Origin: Pseudomonas baltica
GTDB taxonomy: Bacteria > Pseudomonadota > Gammaproteobacteria > Pseudomonadales > Pseudomonadaceae
Reading direction: 5' to 3'
Assembly (NCBI RefSeq): GCF_031880315.1
Contig: NZ_CP134771.1
Coordinates: forward strand, 5,829,001 to 5,893,000
Length of the DNA stretch: 64,000 nucleotides
Part shown: positions 34,480 to 43,124 of the stretch, one piece after another
Numbering within the stretch: the stretch's first letter is position 1
How the letters are laid out: each line of letters begins with the position of its first letter
The notes under the pieces: generated by a model
The model's database searches: none
What the model was told of the DNA's origin: nothing
The model's input: only the letters and a program-made list of their open reading frames with translations
Translations under genes and position numbers: made by a program

Positions 34480-35874
34480 ATGACAAGCACGGTAAATGCA
34501 GGTGCGCGGCTGGATCGGCTACCCACGTCGAGCTTCCATCGGCGCATTCTCTGGTTGATCGGTGGGGGCATGTTCCTCGACTCTTTCGATCTGTATCTGG
34601 CGGGCGGGGTGCTCGGCGAGCTGGCGCGCAGCGGGTGGTCGTCGTTGCTGCTCAACGCGGCGTTTTTGTCGTCGACCTTCATCGGCATGCTGATCGGTGC
34701 CATCGCCGCCGGTATCCTGGGCGACGCCAAAGGGCGCAAGTTCACCTATCAGTTCAACCTGGCGATTTTCGGCCTCGCGTCCCTGGCCGGTGCTTTCGCG
34801 CCGAACATGGAGTGGTTGATCGCGTGCCGCTTCATCATGGGCCTCGGGCTGGGCGCTGAGATTGTCGTCGGCTACGGCTCGATCGGCGAGTTCATCCCGC
34901 CGGCGGTGCGGGGTAAATGGTCGGCGTATCTGTCGCTGATCACTAACGCGGGGCTGTTCTTTTCGACCTTCATTGGTTTCCTGCTGATCCCGACCCTCGG
35001 TTGGCGCGCGATGTTCGCTATCGTCGGGATCGGTGCGCTGGTGATCTGGGTGCTGCGCAAAAAGATGCCCGAGTCGCCGCGCTGGCTGGAGTCCAAGGGG
35101 CGCTTGAGTGAGGCCAACGCGATCCTCGAAGAGATAGAAGCCGAGACGGCCCAGGGTCGCGCCTTGCCGCCGATCACCGAGAACTATGTCGCGCCAGTGC
35201 GCAAGACGCGGATGAGCGAGTTGTTCGGGCGGGCGTTGCGGCGCCGGACCTGGATCGCCATCTGCATTCAGGTGGCGATCAATATCGTCATCTATGGCTT
35301 TATCGTCTGGGTGCCGACCTTCCTGCTGCACCAGGGTATCGACCTCAAGGCCTCGCTGGGCTACACCGCGCTGATGTCTTTGGGTGGGCCGGCAGGCGCC
35401 TTGGTCGGAGCGCTGTTGGCCGATCGCATCGGGCGCAAGAACGGCATCATCGTCATCTCCATCGCGGCTGCGGTGGTGGGCTGGTTCTACGGCCAGTCCA
35501 CCAGTATCAGCATGGCCGTGAGTCTGGGCTTCGTGCTGTTCACCTTGACCTATCTGCTGGTTGCGTTGGGCATCGCCACCTATATTCCGGAATTGTTCGC
35601 CACCGAAAATCGGATGCGCGGCAGTGGTGTGGCCGGCGCGGCGGGGCGTATTGCTGGCATCGTGGCGCCGCAGATCGTGGTTGCCGTGTATGCGCTGGGC
35701 AATATCGAAAACGTGCTGCTGGTGATCATCAGCGCCTTGCTGGTCATGGCCGTGGTGCTGTTTTTCTTCGGCGTTGAAACCAATCGTCGATCCCTTGAAG
35801 ACATTGCGGTGCAGGTGCCTGAGCGGACTCGCGTCGAGCGCGCACTGGGCGTCACCAAAGACCTTCATCACTGA
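34480..35874 (+). CDS. MFS transporter (sugar/organic-acid:H+ symporter type)
   Basis: 464 aa with 12 predicted membrane helices. Features: DSFDLYLAGGVLGEL in helix 1, the loop 2-3 motif GDAKGRKFTYQFN, GYGSIGEFIPPAVRGKWSA, and the loop 8-9 motif LADRIGRKNG. AGGAGA precedes ATG 34480. Followed 12 bp later by a PEP-mutase/isocitrate-lyase family protein, so it probably imports the lyase substrate or its precursor, likely a di- or tricarboxylate or aromatic acid. Confidence 0.88.
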   Translation: MTSTVNAGARLDRLPTSSFHRRILWLIGGGMFLDSFDLYLAGGVLGELARSGWSSLLLNAAFLSSTFIGMLIGAIAAGILGDAKGRKFTYQFNLAIFGLASLAGAFAPNMEWLIACRFIMGLGLGAEIVVGYGSIGEFIPPAVRGKWSAYLSLITNAGLFFSTFIGFLLIPTLGWRAMFAIVGIGALVIWVLRKKMPESPRWLESKGRLSEANAILEEIEAETAQGRALPPITENYVAPVRKTRMSELFGRALRRRTWIAICIQVAINIVIYGFIVWVPTFLLHQGIDLKASLGYTALMSLGGPAGALVGALLADRIGRKNGIIVISIAAAVVGWFYGQSTSISMAVSLGFVLFTLTYLLVALGIATYIPELFATENRMRGSGVAGAAGRIAGIVAPQIVVAVYALGNIENVLLVIISALLVMAVVLFFFGVETNRRSLEDIAVQVPERTRVERALGVTKDLHH

Positions 35875-35886
35875 GTGAGATCTGTC

Positions 35887-36756
35887 ATGAGTTCATCCTT
35901 GAGAAAGCAATTGAAAGCCAAGCTGGCCGGCGACGAGTTGGTAGTCGCACCGGGCGTGTTCGATCTGATTTCGGTGCGCATGGCCGACAGCCTTGGCTTC
36001 GACTGCCTGTACATGACCGGCTTCGGCACGGTGGCGTCCTATCTGGGCGAAGCCGATGCGGGCCTCGCCACTTACACCGACATGCTCAACCGGGTGACGG
36101 CGTTCTGCGCGGCCAGCCGTACGCCGATCATCTGCGATGCCGATACCGGTTATGGCGGGCTGTTGAACGTCGCTCATACCGTACGCGGCTATGAGCGGGC
36201 AGGGGCGGCGGGCATCCAGCTCGAGGACCAGGAATTTCCGAAAAAATGCGGCCATACGCCGGGGCGCCGAGTGATCGCCCAGAGCGATATGGTGCAGAAG
36301 ATTCGCGTCGCGGTCGAAGCGCGGCAAGACCCGGACATGTTGATCGTCGCGCGTACCGATGCGCGCACTTCATTGGGTCTGGACGAAGCGATGCGCCGCT
36401 GCGATGCGTATTTGGAGGCAGGCGCCGATGTGCTGTTTCTCGAGTCGCCGGAGTCCGAGCAAGAGCTCGAAGCCATTGGTAAACGCTTCGATGTGCCGTT
36501 GCTGGTCAATGTGGTGGAAGGCGGGCGTACACCGCAACTGCCGCCGGCCGAGCTGCAACGTCTGGGTTTCTCGCTGGCCATTTATCCGGCGTCGGGGTTC
36601 CTGGCGGTGGCGAAGGCGCTGCATGAAGTCTATGGCGAATTGCGTGCGCGCAAGGGGACGGTGGGGCATCTGGATGAGCTTTATTCGTTCGAGAAGATGT
36701 GCGAGTTGATGGGGTTTCCGGCGGTTTGGGAGTTTGATCGCAAGCATGCGCAGTGA
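35887..36756 (+). CDS. Isocitrate-lyase/PEP-mutase family C-C lyase
   Basis: 289 aa. Metal-binding ICDADTGYGG, catalytic loop KKCGHTPGRRV, IVARTDARTS, and LFLESPESEQEL define the family. This size and KKCGH fit 2-methylisocitrate lyase, dimethylmalate lyase, oxaloacetate decarboxylase or petal-death-like oxaloacetase subfamilies. The neighbouring MFS transporter and GntR regulator do not decide between them. It is last in its operon, before the palindromic region. Confidence 0.85.
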   Translation: MSSSLRKQLKAKLAGDELVVAPGVFDLISVRMADSLGFDCLYMTGFGTVASYLGEADAGLATYTDMLNRVTAFCAASRTPIICDADTGYGGLLNVAHTVRGYERAGAAGIQLEDQEFPKKCGHTPGRRVIAQSDMVQKIRVAVEARQDPDMLIVARTDARTSLGLDEAMRRCDAYLEAGADVLFLESPESEQELEAIGKRFDVPLLVNVVEGGRTPQLPPAELQRLGFSLAIYPASGFLAVAKALHEVYGELRARKGTVGHLDELYSFEKMCELMGFPAVWEFDRKHAQ

Positions 36757-36791
36757 TTGGGTGGTCAGTTTGAGGCTATTGGATTGCGGGG

Positions 36792-37018
36792 GTTCTGCTT
36801 TCGAGCCGGCCTTGGGGTCGCTGCCCCCCGCCATTGGCCCCTCGCTGACGCTCGGGGTTCCCGCGCTCCGGCACGCTTGCGCAGGGCACGCCCCGATGGG
36901 CCTTCCATGGCCCAACGGGGCTTGGCCGGCATCCATGCCGGCCATCCCTGCGCAAGCGTACCTCCACGCGGCCTGCTGGAAGGGGGCCGCGACCCCAAGG
37001 CCGGCTCGAAAGCAGAAC
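36792..37018. repeat. Large nested palindrome 1 (227 bp)
   Basis: Outer arms 36792-36821 and 36989-37018 are 30 bases and perfectly complementary (begins GTTCTGCTTTCGAGCCGGCC). Inside, 36873-36886 and 36946-36959 are a perfect 14-base pair (ACGCTTGCGCAGGG), and further small palindromes (GGGCCTTCCATGGCCC; GCCGGCATCCATGCCGGC) sit at the centre. The whole unit could extrude as a branched cruciform. Confidence 0.85.
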
Positions 37019-37081
37019 AGTGATATTTGTGTTGTTACTCAAAAAAAGCTCTTTTTGGGGGGCACTTAAATTTCGACTGGT

Positions 37082-37292
37082 CCTTTGCTGCGGGCCTGTG
37101 CGGCCGCCCCTCCAGCAGGCCGCGTTCCGGCACCTGAAGAGAGGGCGATCCCGGCAGGATGCCGGGTCAGGCGCGTTGGGCCAGGGATGGCCCATTGCGC
37201 CGCGCCCTCTCTTCAGGTGCCGGAACGCGGGTACCCTGAGCCTAGGCGAAGGGCCAATGGGCAGGGCGAGCCGCACAGGCCCGCAGCAAAGG
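37082..37292. repeat. Large nested palindrome 2 (211 bp)
   Basis: Outer arms 37082-37103 and 37271-37292 are 22 bases and perfect (CCTTTGCTGCGGGCCTGTGC..). Inner arms 37121-37147 and 37203-37229 are 27 bases and perfect (CGCGTTCCGGCACCTGAAGA..). The centre has CCCGGCAGGATGCCGGG. It also shares CAGCAGGCCGCG-type sequence with palindrome 1 (reverse complement near 36967-36980), so the two units are related. Confidence 0.85.
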
Positions 37293-37405
37293 GCCACTCC
37301 CAATCTCCAGCCCACACGTGCCCAACCGCAGCTTACCGACCAACCCCCCATTCAGGCCCCATTTGCACCAGCGGCCGCAGAGGCAGGCAAACACCCGAGC
37401 CGATC

Positions 37406-38710
37406 CTAAGGCGTTTGCCCAACATGCCCTGCCGCCGAACTATTCGCCGACTCACCGCCATGCCTGACACCCTGCGGATGCTCTTCAGTCATATCCGCAC
37501 CGGTCGCATCGGGCAGGCACAGCGCCGCAACGAATGCGATCGCATAGGAGCTGATCGCGAACACTCCCATGGCCGTCGGCAAACCCATTGCGGTCGAAGC
37601 GAAGCCCACCGCCGCCGGCATGATCGAGCCGAAACCGCGGCCGAAGCTGGTGCAAAAGCCTGCTCCATTGGCGCGGATGCGGGTGGGGTAGAGCTCAGCG
37701 AACGCGACTGGCAGCCCGGATGCCAAGCCACCTTGAAACGCACCGAGCAACAGCCCCAGGCCTAGGGTGACGGTCATATTGATCGGCGCAAACGTATAGA
37801 CCGAAACCACGCAGGCCTGGCAAAGCAGAAACAGCAGGAACGCCTTGCCGCGGCTGATATGGTCACTGATACGCCCATACACGAACGGCCCCAGCAGCGA
37901 GCCGATGATATTCACCGCGAGATAACCGGAGGTCGAGGCCACCGGAAGGTTGAGCACCATGCGCATATAGGTGGGCAGCCAGGTGATCATGATGTAGGCG
38001 CCACCGAAGATACCGCTGGCCAGCACCGTACTGATCAGCGTGACCCGCCGATGTTGCGCGCCGAATATTTCCTTGATGTCGAGTTTCTTGCGTGGCTGAC
38101 TGGCGGCTTGGGTGAAGGCTGCGGACTCTGGCACCAGGCGACGGATGAACCAGATCAGGAAAGCCGGTAGCAGGCCGATGGCGAAGAACGCGCGCCAGGC
38201 GATGTGTTCGGGCAGCCAGGCGAAAACCACGGGCATCAACGTGAGCGAAATCGCGTAGCCGACGGCATAGCCACTCTGCACCGATGCCGCCACACGACCG
38301 CGCAGCGCCGGGGTGATGGCTTCGCTGATCAGCACCGCGCCGACCACGGCCTCACCGCCGTAACCGATGCCCTGCAGGAAGCGCACCGGCAGGAATTCCC
38401 AGAAGCTGCTGCACAGGCCCGCCAGGCAGGTAAACGCCGCCACCCAAAGCACCGTGCCCTGCATCACCTTGATGCGCCCATAGCGGTCGGCGAGCAAACC
38501 TGCACCCCAACCGCCCAAGGCACTGCCGATCAACGACACCGATCCTAGTAACCCCGCATCCGACTTGGTCAGGGCAAGCACGGTCATCAACACCGGCATC
38601 ATCAGTGCGTAGATGGTCGAGTCCATGGAATCGAGGGTGAAGCCACCGAAGCACGCCCAGTAGGTGCGTTTTTCCGTCGGCGTGAGTGCCGAGTACCAAC
38701 CCAAGCGCAT
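37406..38710 (-). CDS. MFS transporter (aromatic/organic-acid symporter type)
   Basis: 434 aa, 12 predicted helices. Loop motif LLADRYGRIKVMQG, DSMDSTIYALMMPVL in helix 1 (Asp typical of acid symporters such as BenK/ShiA), and LYPTRIRANGAGFCTSFG near the end. AAGGA precedes ATG 38710. The C-terminal tail is long, polar and not conserved. Cargo unknown. Confidence 0.87.
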   Translation of the reverse strand: MRLGWYSALTPTEKRTYWACFGGFTLDSMDSTIYALMMPVLMTVLALTKSDAGLLGSVSLIGSALGGWGAGLLADRYGRIKVMQGTVLWVAAFTCLAGLCSSFWEFLPVRFLQGIGYGGEAVVGAVLISEAITPALRGRVAASVQSGYAVGYAISLTLMPVVFAWLPEHIAWRAFFAIGLLPAFLIWFIRRLVPESAAFTQAASQPRKKLDIKEIFGAQHRRVTLISTVLASGIFGGAYIMITWLPTYMRMVLNLPVASTSGYLAVNIIGSLLGPFVYGRISDHISRGKAFLLFLLCQACVVSVYTFAPINMTVTLGLGLLLGAFQGGLASGLPVAFAELYPTRIRANGAGFCTSFGRGFGSIMPAAVGFASTAMGLPTAMGVFAISSYAIAFVAALCLPDATGADMTEEHPQGVRHGGESANSSAAGHVGQTP

Positions 38711-38765
38711 AGCGGATGTCCTTTTTTGTTGTGATTGCAGGACATCCTAAAGGGCTTGCCGTTGA

Positions 38766-38933
38766 GGCTCGGTACGAAAGGCTGATGGAGCGGCCGCTTT
38801 TGTTTATCGCTGGTTGAACATCGGCGCGCCATACGGAGCACCGGCGATCGCTTCGGTGCTGTTGACCTGCCTGCTGTGGTGGATTTGCGCTGGGCGGCGC
38901 AACAAGCCGCAGCCGATAGGTGAGGCAGTCTAG
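38766..38933 (+). pseudogene. Remnant C-terminus of an integral membrane protein
   Basis: An open frame of 55 codons has membrane-protein character (GAPYGAPAIASVLLTCLLWW then a basic RRNKPQ tail and stop), but no start codon with a ribosome-binding site and no upstream continuation, because a stop lies just before it. It looks like the last helix of a lost transporter or acyltransferase, left between the MFS gene and the HhH gene. A chance open frame is possible. Confidence 0.4.
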
Positions 38934-39029
38934 GGGTAGGGAAGGCGCCCGAACATCCTCGGTTGAACGTTCGGGCTCGCGCTTGTCTCCATATGTTGAC
39001 CAGACCTGGGTCGCAGGGAGAGCACCACC

Positions 39030-39461
39030 TTGAGCAAAACCATCACTGCCCATGATCTCGATATTGCCCTCGAGCATGGCGATGAAGCCGGGCTGTTCAA
39101 ATGGCTGCTCGCCAGTTTCCTCATGGGCAAACGCATCAGCGCCAGCATCGCCGCCGAGGCTTATCGGGTGATCGTAGTCAAGCATCAGCGCGATACGCCG
39201 CGCAAATTGGCCCATTGCAGCCACCGCGAACTGGTAGCGATGCTGGGTGAGGCGCGGTATTCACGTTATGACGAATCCACCGCCGAACGCCTGGTGCTGC
39301 TCGCCAACAAACTCCATGACGAGTATGGCGGCAAGGTCACCACCCTCCACGCGCAAAGCACCGACCGTCATGAGTTCGAGCAGCGCCTGCAAGCGTTCAA
39401 GGGCATTGGGCCCAAGACGGTGGAAATCTTCATGCGTGAGGCTGGCAAGGTGCTCTATTGA
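39030..39461 (+). CDS. Helix-hairpin-helix protein, endonuclease-III-like fragment
   Basis: 143 aa starting at TTG (39030) with AGGGAG upstream; the next in-frame ATG would lose conserved-looking helices. The C terminus carries an HhH motif (FKGIGPKTVEIFMREAG) like the DNA-binding hairpin of base-excision glycosylases, but the catalytic Lys/Asp region and iron-sulfur cysteines of Nth are absent. It is probably a small DNA-binding protein of unknown role. Confidence 0.65.
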   Translation: MSKTITAHDLDIALEHGDEAGLFKWLLASFLMGKRISASIAAEAYRVIVVKHQRDTPRKLAHCSHRELVAMLGEARYSRYDESTAERLVLLANKLHDEYGGKVTTLHAQSTDRHEFEQRLQAFKGIGPKTVEIFMREAGKVLY

Positions 39462-39546
39462 GCCACCGTGTGCCTATCTCCACGCTATGCTGCAACGACG
39501 GCTGCCAAGGTCAACAACAATAATCACATGACGTTCGGGGTACATC

Positions 39547-39807
39547 ATGCTTTCTCATCTACAGCTGCGACACCTGCTGGAATCAGCCTTTCTGCCCAGC
39601 AAATGCAGGTGCGAAATAGACTCCAAAGGCACCATGACCGTGCATTTCATCAACCCCAGGAACGGCAAGATCGATCTGACGGTGGGTGAAATAGCGGCGA
39701 ACAAGCTGGCATCGAGCCGCGCCATTGCTAACCTCATCGGTGAGCTGAAAGAGCAACACCGGCGCATTCCTCAAGAGCTCCAGGAGCGTCGGCGTCATCG
39801 ACGCTGA
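39547..39807 (+). CDS. DUF1652 family protein
   Basis: 86 aa. Begins MLSHLQLRHLLESAFLPSKC, the standard opening of this Pseudomonas family, and includes MTVHFINPRNG and a basic tail. Function unknown. An independent small gene with no apparent operon partner; the family is a good genus marker. Confidence 0.85.
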   Translation: MLSHLQLRHLLESAFLPSKCRCEIDSKGTMTVHFINPRNGKIDLTVGEIAANKLASSRAIANLIGELKEQHRRIPQELQERRRHRR

Positions 39808-39862
39808 TGGCCGAAGCTGGCGCTCCACCCCGATAACATCAATAACAACGTCGGAGGCCCCC

Positions 39863-40672
39863 ATGGTCGGTGGCGCAACGCAGCTGGTGGCGATCGTCGG
39901 TTCGCCCATTGCCCAGGTCAAATCCCCGGTCAATTTCAATACCTGGTTCCAGGATAACGGCCTGGATCTGACCATGATCCCCATCGATGTGCGCGCCGAC
40001 GCCATCCGCGCATTCCTCGACTGCCTGCGCGGCTGGCAAAACATGCGTGGTTGCGTGATCACCGTTCCGTACAAGCAGGTGGTGACTCAGTATCTGGATC
40101 ACCTCAGCGCCCGTGCCACGCTGCTGCGCTCGGTCAATGTGATCAGGCGCGAGGCGGACGGCACCTTGCTGGGCGACAACGTCGATGGCGAAGGGTTTTT
40201 GACTGCCGCGCGGCAACAGGGCTTCGAGCCCCATGGTCAGCGAGCCCTGGTACTTGGCGCGGGTGGGGTGGGCAGCGCGATCGCTTGCTCCCTGTGCGAA
40301 GCAGGCCTCAGCGAATTGGTGCTCACCGACCTCGACAGCGGCCGTGCCAGGGGCCTTGCCGACGTGCTGCACAATGCCTTCCCGGCGGTGCGTATCGGCC
40401 TGGCATACCGCTCGCTCGCAGGCTTTGCGCTGGTCGCCAATGCCTCGCCGCTCGGCATGCGGGCCACCGACGAACTGCCGCTGCCAGACGCCATGCTCGA
40501 GACGCTGACGCCCGGGTGCCTGGTGGCCGATGTGGTGACCTCACCTGCGGTCACGCCATTCTTGCAGCAGGCGCAGGCACGTGGCGCGCTGATCCAGACC
40601 GGCCCGCAGATGGCGCGCGCGCAAATGGGCAACCTCGGGGCGTTCATGGGGGTTACGCCTTCAGATATTTGA
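39863..40672 (+). CDS. Shikimate-dehydrogenase-like NAD(P) oxidoreductase with altered substrate motif
   Basis: 269 aa. Catalytic Lys in TVPYKQ and Asp in GDNVDGEGF are kept, and the NADP motif is GAGGVGSA. However the canonical SxSPxxHN substrate motif reads VKSPVNFN, so the first serine is valine and the His is Phe. It is therefore likely an SDH-like paralogue acting on quinate or another substrate, not AroE. GGAGG five bases before ATG 39863. No aromatic-biosynthesis gene is adjacent. Confidence 0.82.
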   Translation: MVGGATQLVAIVGSPIAQVKSPVNFNTWFQDNGLDLTMIPIDVRADAIRAFLDCLRGWQNMRGCVITVPYKQVVTQYLDHLSARATLLRSVNVIRREADGTLLGDNVDGEGFLTAARQQGFEPHGQRALVLGAGGVGSAIACSLCEAGLSELVLTDLDSGRARGLADVLHNAFPAVRIGLAYRSLAGFALVANASPLGMRATDELPLPDAMLETLTPGCLVADVVTSPAVTPFLQQAQARGALIQTGPQMARAQMGNLGAFMGVTPSDI

Positions 40673-40698
40673 GGATATCTGAAATGTTTTGAAACATT
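40660..40698. terminator. Tandem short palindromes at the end of the SDH-like gene
   Basis: TTCAGATAT / ATATCTGAA (40660-40683) spans the stop codon, and AATGTTTTGAAACATT (40683-40698) follows at once. They could stall RNA polymerase or stabilise the 3' end. No T run follows, so a classic terminator is not proven. Confidence 0.4.
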
Positions 40699-40742
40699 CG
40701 CGTGGCGGTGGGTCAACCGCTCACACTTTTAAGACTGCCTGA

Positions 40743-41957
40743 ATGAAAACGCCCCGTCCCGCCGCGCGTCTCGATGTACTCAACAATCTGCGTAACCTCA
40801 AAATGGCTCGTTCCGCACATGCGTACGTGCGCGGCAGCACCGTGCAGTTCTACGAGTGGCTGCACACTCAAGTCGGGCGCCGTCTGCCCAGCGGCCCTGC
40901 CGTGTGGATCTGTGGCGACTGCCATGCCGGCAACCTCGGCCCTACCGGCGACTTGAAAGGCAAAACCGACATTCACATTCGCGACCTCGATCAGACGGTC
41001 ATCGGCAACCCGGCCCACGACCTGGTGCGCTTGGCCTTGTCCCTCGCCACCGCAGCCCGCGGATCGGACCTTCCTGGCGTCGCCACCGCGCAGATGCTCG
41101 AAGAAATGATGCGCGGCTACGAGCAGGCTTTCGAGGGCGATAGCGATGACGAACCGCCCAGACCTGCCCAGGTAAAGGCCGGCATGCGTAGCGCAGTGGC
41201 GCGGACCTGGAAGCACCTGGCCCAGGAACGTATCGAGGACACGCGGCCCACGATTCCGTTGGGCAAGCATTTCTGGTCGTTGTCAAAGGCCGAGCGCAGT
41301 GCCGTGGCTACGCTGTGCGATACGTCTGAAATGCACAGCCTGGTGACCGCCCTCAAGGGCCGCTCGCGGGATGACGACGTCGAGTTGCTCGACGCTGCTT
41401 ATTGGGTCAAAGGTTGCAGTTCACTGGGGCTGCTCCGGTATGCGGCGCTGCTCGCTGTGGGCAAGGGCGACGACGTGGATTACTGCCTGGTGGATATCAA
41501 GGAAGCTGTACGCGCCGCAGCGCCGCGGGTGCCGAGGGCGAAAATGCCACGTGACAACGGTCAGCGGGTGGTGGAGGGCGCTCGCGCTTTATCGCCGGGG
41601 CTGGGTGACCGGATGATCGCCGCGCGCATGCTCGACCACGGCTTTTTCATTCGCGAATTGTTGCCTCAGGACTTGAAGCTTGAACTCGATCAACTGAGCC
41701 AGCGCGAGGCAATGTCCGCCGCCGGCTACCTCGCCCGCGTGGTCGGCCTGGCACACGCGCGGCAAATGGACCTGGCCACGCGTTCGTCATGGATAAAAGA
41801 CCTGCAGCTCAACCGTTCGCATACACTCGATGCACCCTCATGGCTGTGGTCCAGCGTGGTGCAGTTGGTCGGTGATCACGAGAAGGGCTATCTAGAGCAT
41901 TGCCGTCGATATGCGCTGGAGCAGGAGCGCAACGCTGTTCGCGCCGCCCGTAAATGA
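40743..41957 (+). CDS. DUF2252 family protein
   Basis: 404 aa. Family signatures: FYEWLHTQVG, VWICGDCHAGNLGPTGD, DIHIRDLDQTVIGNPAHDLV, and GCSSLGLLRYAALL. The order GDCHxxN and DxDxT resembles the active site of kinase-like phosphotransferases, so an ATP-dependent activity is possible but not shown. ATG 40743; alone on its strand. Function unknown. Confidence 0.85.
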   Translation: MKTPRPAARLDVLNNLRNLKMARSAHAYVRGSTVQFYEWLHTQVGRRLPSGPAVWICGDCHAGNLGPTGDLKGKTDIHIRDLDQTVIGNPAHDLVRLALSLATAARGSDLPGVATAQMLEEMMRGYEQAFEGDSDDEPPRPAQVKAGMRSAVARTWKHLAQERIEDTRPTIPLGKHFWSLSKAERSAVATLCDTSEMHSLVTALKGRSRDDDVELLDAAYWVKGCSSLGLLRYAALLAVGKGDDVDYCLVDIKEAVRAAAPRVPRAKMPRDNGQRVVEGARALSPGLGDRMIAARMLDHGFFIRELLPQDLKLELDQLSQREAMSAAGYLARVVGLAHARQMDLATRSSWIKDLQLNRSHTLDAPSWLWSSVVQLVGDHEKGYLEHCRRYALEQERNAVRAARK

Positions 41958-41978
41958 CCGCTACAGCGCGCCCTCCAA

Positions 41979-42008
41979 CAGCAGACGCTTCACTCCCGGC
42001 GTCTGCTG
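41979..42008. terminator. Convergent-gene hairpin terminator
   Basis: A perfect 10-base stem (CAGCAGACGC with GCGTCTGCTG, 10-base loop) lies between the DUF2252 stop (41957) and the convergent NUP gene (stop 42081). No T tract; likely a bidirectional transcript end. Confidence 0.55.
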
Positions 42009-42080
42009 ATTGATCGGGCCCGGATAGTCGATCAACGGTGGTTTAGCGGTTGATCTCGATCACAAGCTGCGGCGTCGCAC

Positions 42081-43124
42081 TCAGCTGGCCGGCACGCCTT
42101 TCTCCCACTCGCCCCAATGCTCGACGATGTTCTGCACCAGCGGATTGCCCGCGCGGTACAGGTTCTCGAGCGCCGGCACGAAGCCGCCCTGATCGGCGTA
42201 CTTGAGCAGGTTGTCTACTTCGCTGTACCCAGGATACGGCCGATCGAAATCCGAGCCCGCGCGCACCACCGCCAAGCGCGAGATGTCGACCTTGCCGGCG
42301 CTACTGGCGCGCAGCAGGGCCTCGTAGGTGGAGTTGTCTTCCTGCTGGGTGGTGCAGTACGTGCCCTTGTTATCGGTCAGCAACTTGGTCCACACCTCGG
42401 CCCGCTCGCTCAGCCGCGTGCCTGAAAACCAGGTGTTGCCCGCCAGGGTGTCGCACTGAGTGACCTTGGGTGCCTGATTGGCCGGTGCATAGGGGTAGTG
42501 CTGGCGCCAGGCGCTGGATTCCTTGCTCTCGCTCAACACCACGTCCTTGGACAGCGCCAGGGCCTTGGCCTGCAGGACCGGATTGAGCTCGAAGACTTCG
42601 GTCTTGTAGTCCAGCGGCGGTTTCTCGTTGGGGCCTTTGGTGTTGATGCCGATATAGCCGGTCGGCCAGTTCTTGGGCGCATCGCGTGAATCGATTTCCC
42701 ACTGCGTGCCGAATTCCACCAGATAGTGCGCCCAGGCCGCAGTACCGATCGTGCCGTGGTGCGGGTTGATGCCAGCGATGCCGGCGACCACGAAGTAGGT
42801 CTTGCGCAGGTCGAATTGGCTGGACAGGCCGAGCGCCAAGGTGGAGGCCGCAGCGTTGGTCTGACCCATGCCGGTGACCATCAGGCACACCTGTTGCGCG
42901 TTGCAGCGCACCGCCGGATATTCGGCCGACAGGCCCGGCACCTTGATCTCCTGAGTGAGTTTGAGGCGATCGATCCAGTTCTGTGCCTCGGGGGCGAACA
43001 TGGTGATCAGCATGACTTTCGGGGTTACCGGGGCAGCGGGCGCTGTGGCGGCCCAGGCGGTGCTGGCGCCGAGGGCGGCGACGGTGAGGCCGATAGTGGC
43101 CGCGAGACGAGAACAAACGAACAT
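42081..43124 (-). CDS. Purine nucleoside permease family protein (NUP)
   Basis: 347 aa with a signal peptide (MFVCSRLAATIGLTVAALGA, cleavage after the AWA near residue 26). The body matches the NUP family: VMLITMFAPEAQNWIDR, GINPHHGTIGTAAWAHYLVE, FYDRP-type FDRPYPGYSEVDNLL. Although called permease in yeast, bacterial members are periplasmic and related to nucleoside phosphorylase-type folds; a role in periplasmic nucleoside handling is likely. GGAGCTT precedes ATG 43124. Confidence 0.85.
   Translation of the reverse strand: MFVCSRLAATIGLTVAALGASTAWAATAPAAPVTPKVMLITMFAPEAQNWIDRLKLTQEIKVPGLSAEYPAVRCNAQQVCLMVTGMGQTNAAASTLALGLSSQFDLRKTYFVVAGIAGINPHHGTIGTAAWAHYLVEFGTQWEIDSRDAPKNWPTGYIGINTKGPNEKPPLDYKTEVFELNPVLQAKALALSKDVVLSESKESSAWRQHYPYAPANQAPKVTQCDTLAGNTWFSGTRLSERAEVWTKLLTDNKGTYCTTQQEDNSTYEALLRASSAGKVDISRLAVVRAGSDFDRPYPGYSEVDNLLKYADQGGFVPALENLYRAGNPLVQNIVEHWGEWEKGVPAS

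Larger units (their letters stand above)
36757..37405. other. Palindrome-rich intergenic region between convergent genes
   Basis: 649 bp with no gene; almost entirely occupied by two large nested inverted repeats listed separately. Between them are poly-A/poly-T stretches around 37038-37057 (AAAAAAAGCTCTTTTTGGGG) that could act in termination. Confidence 0.6.
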
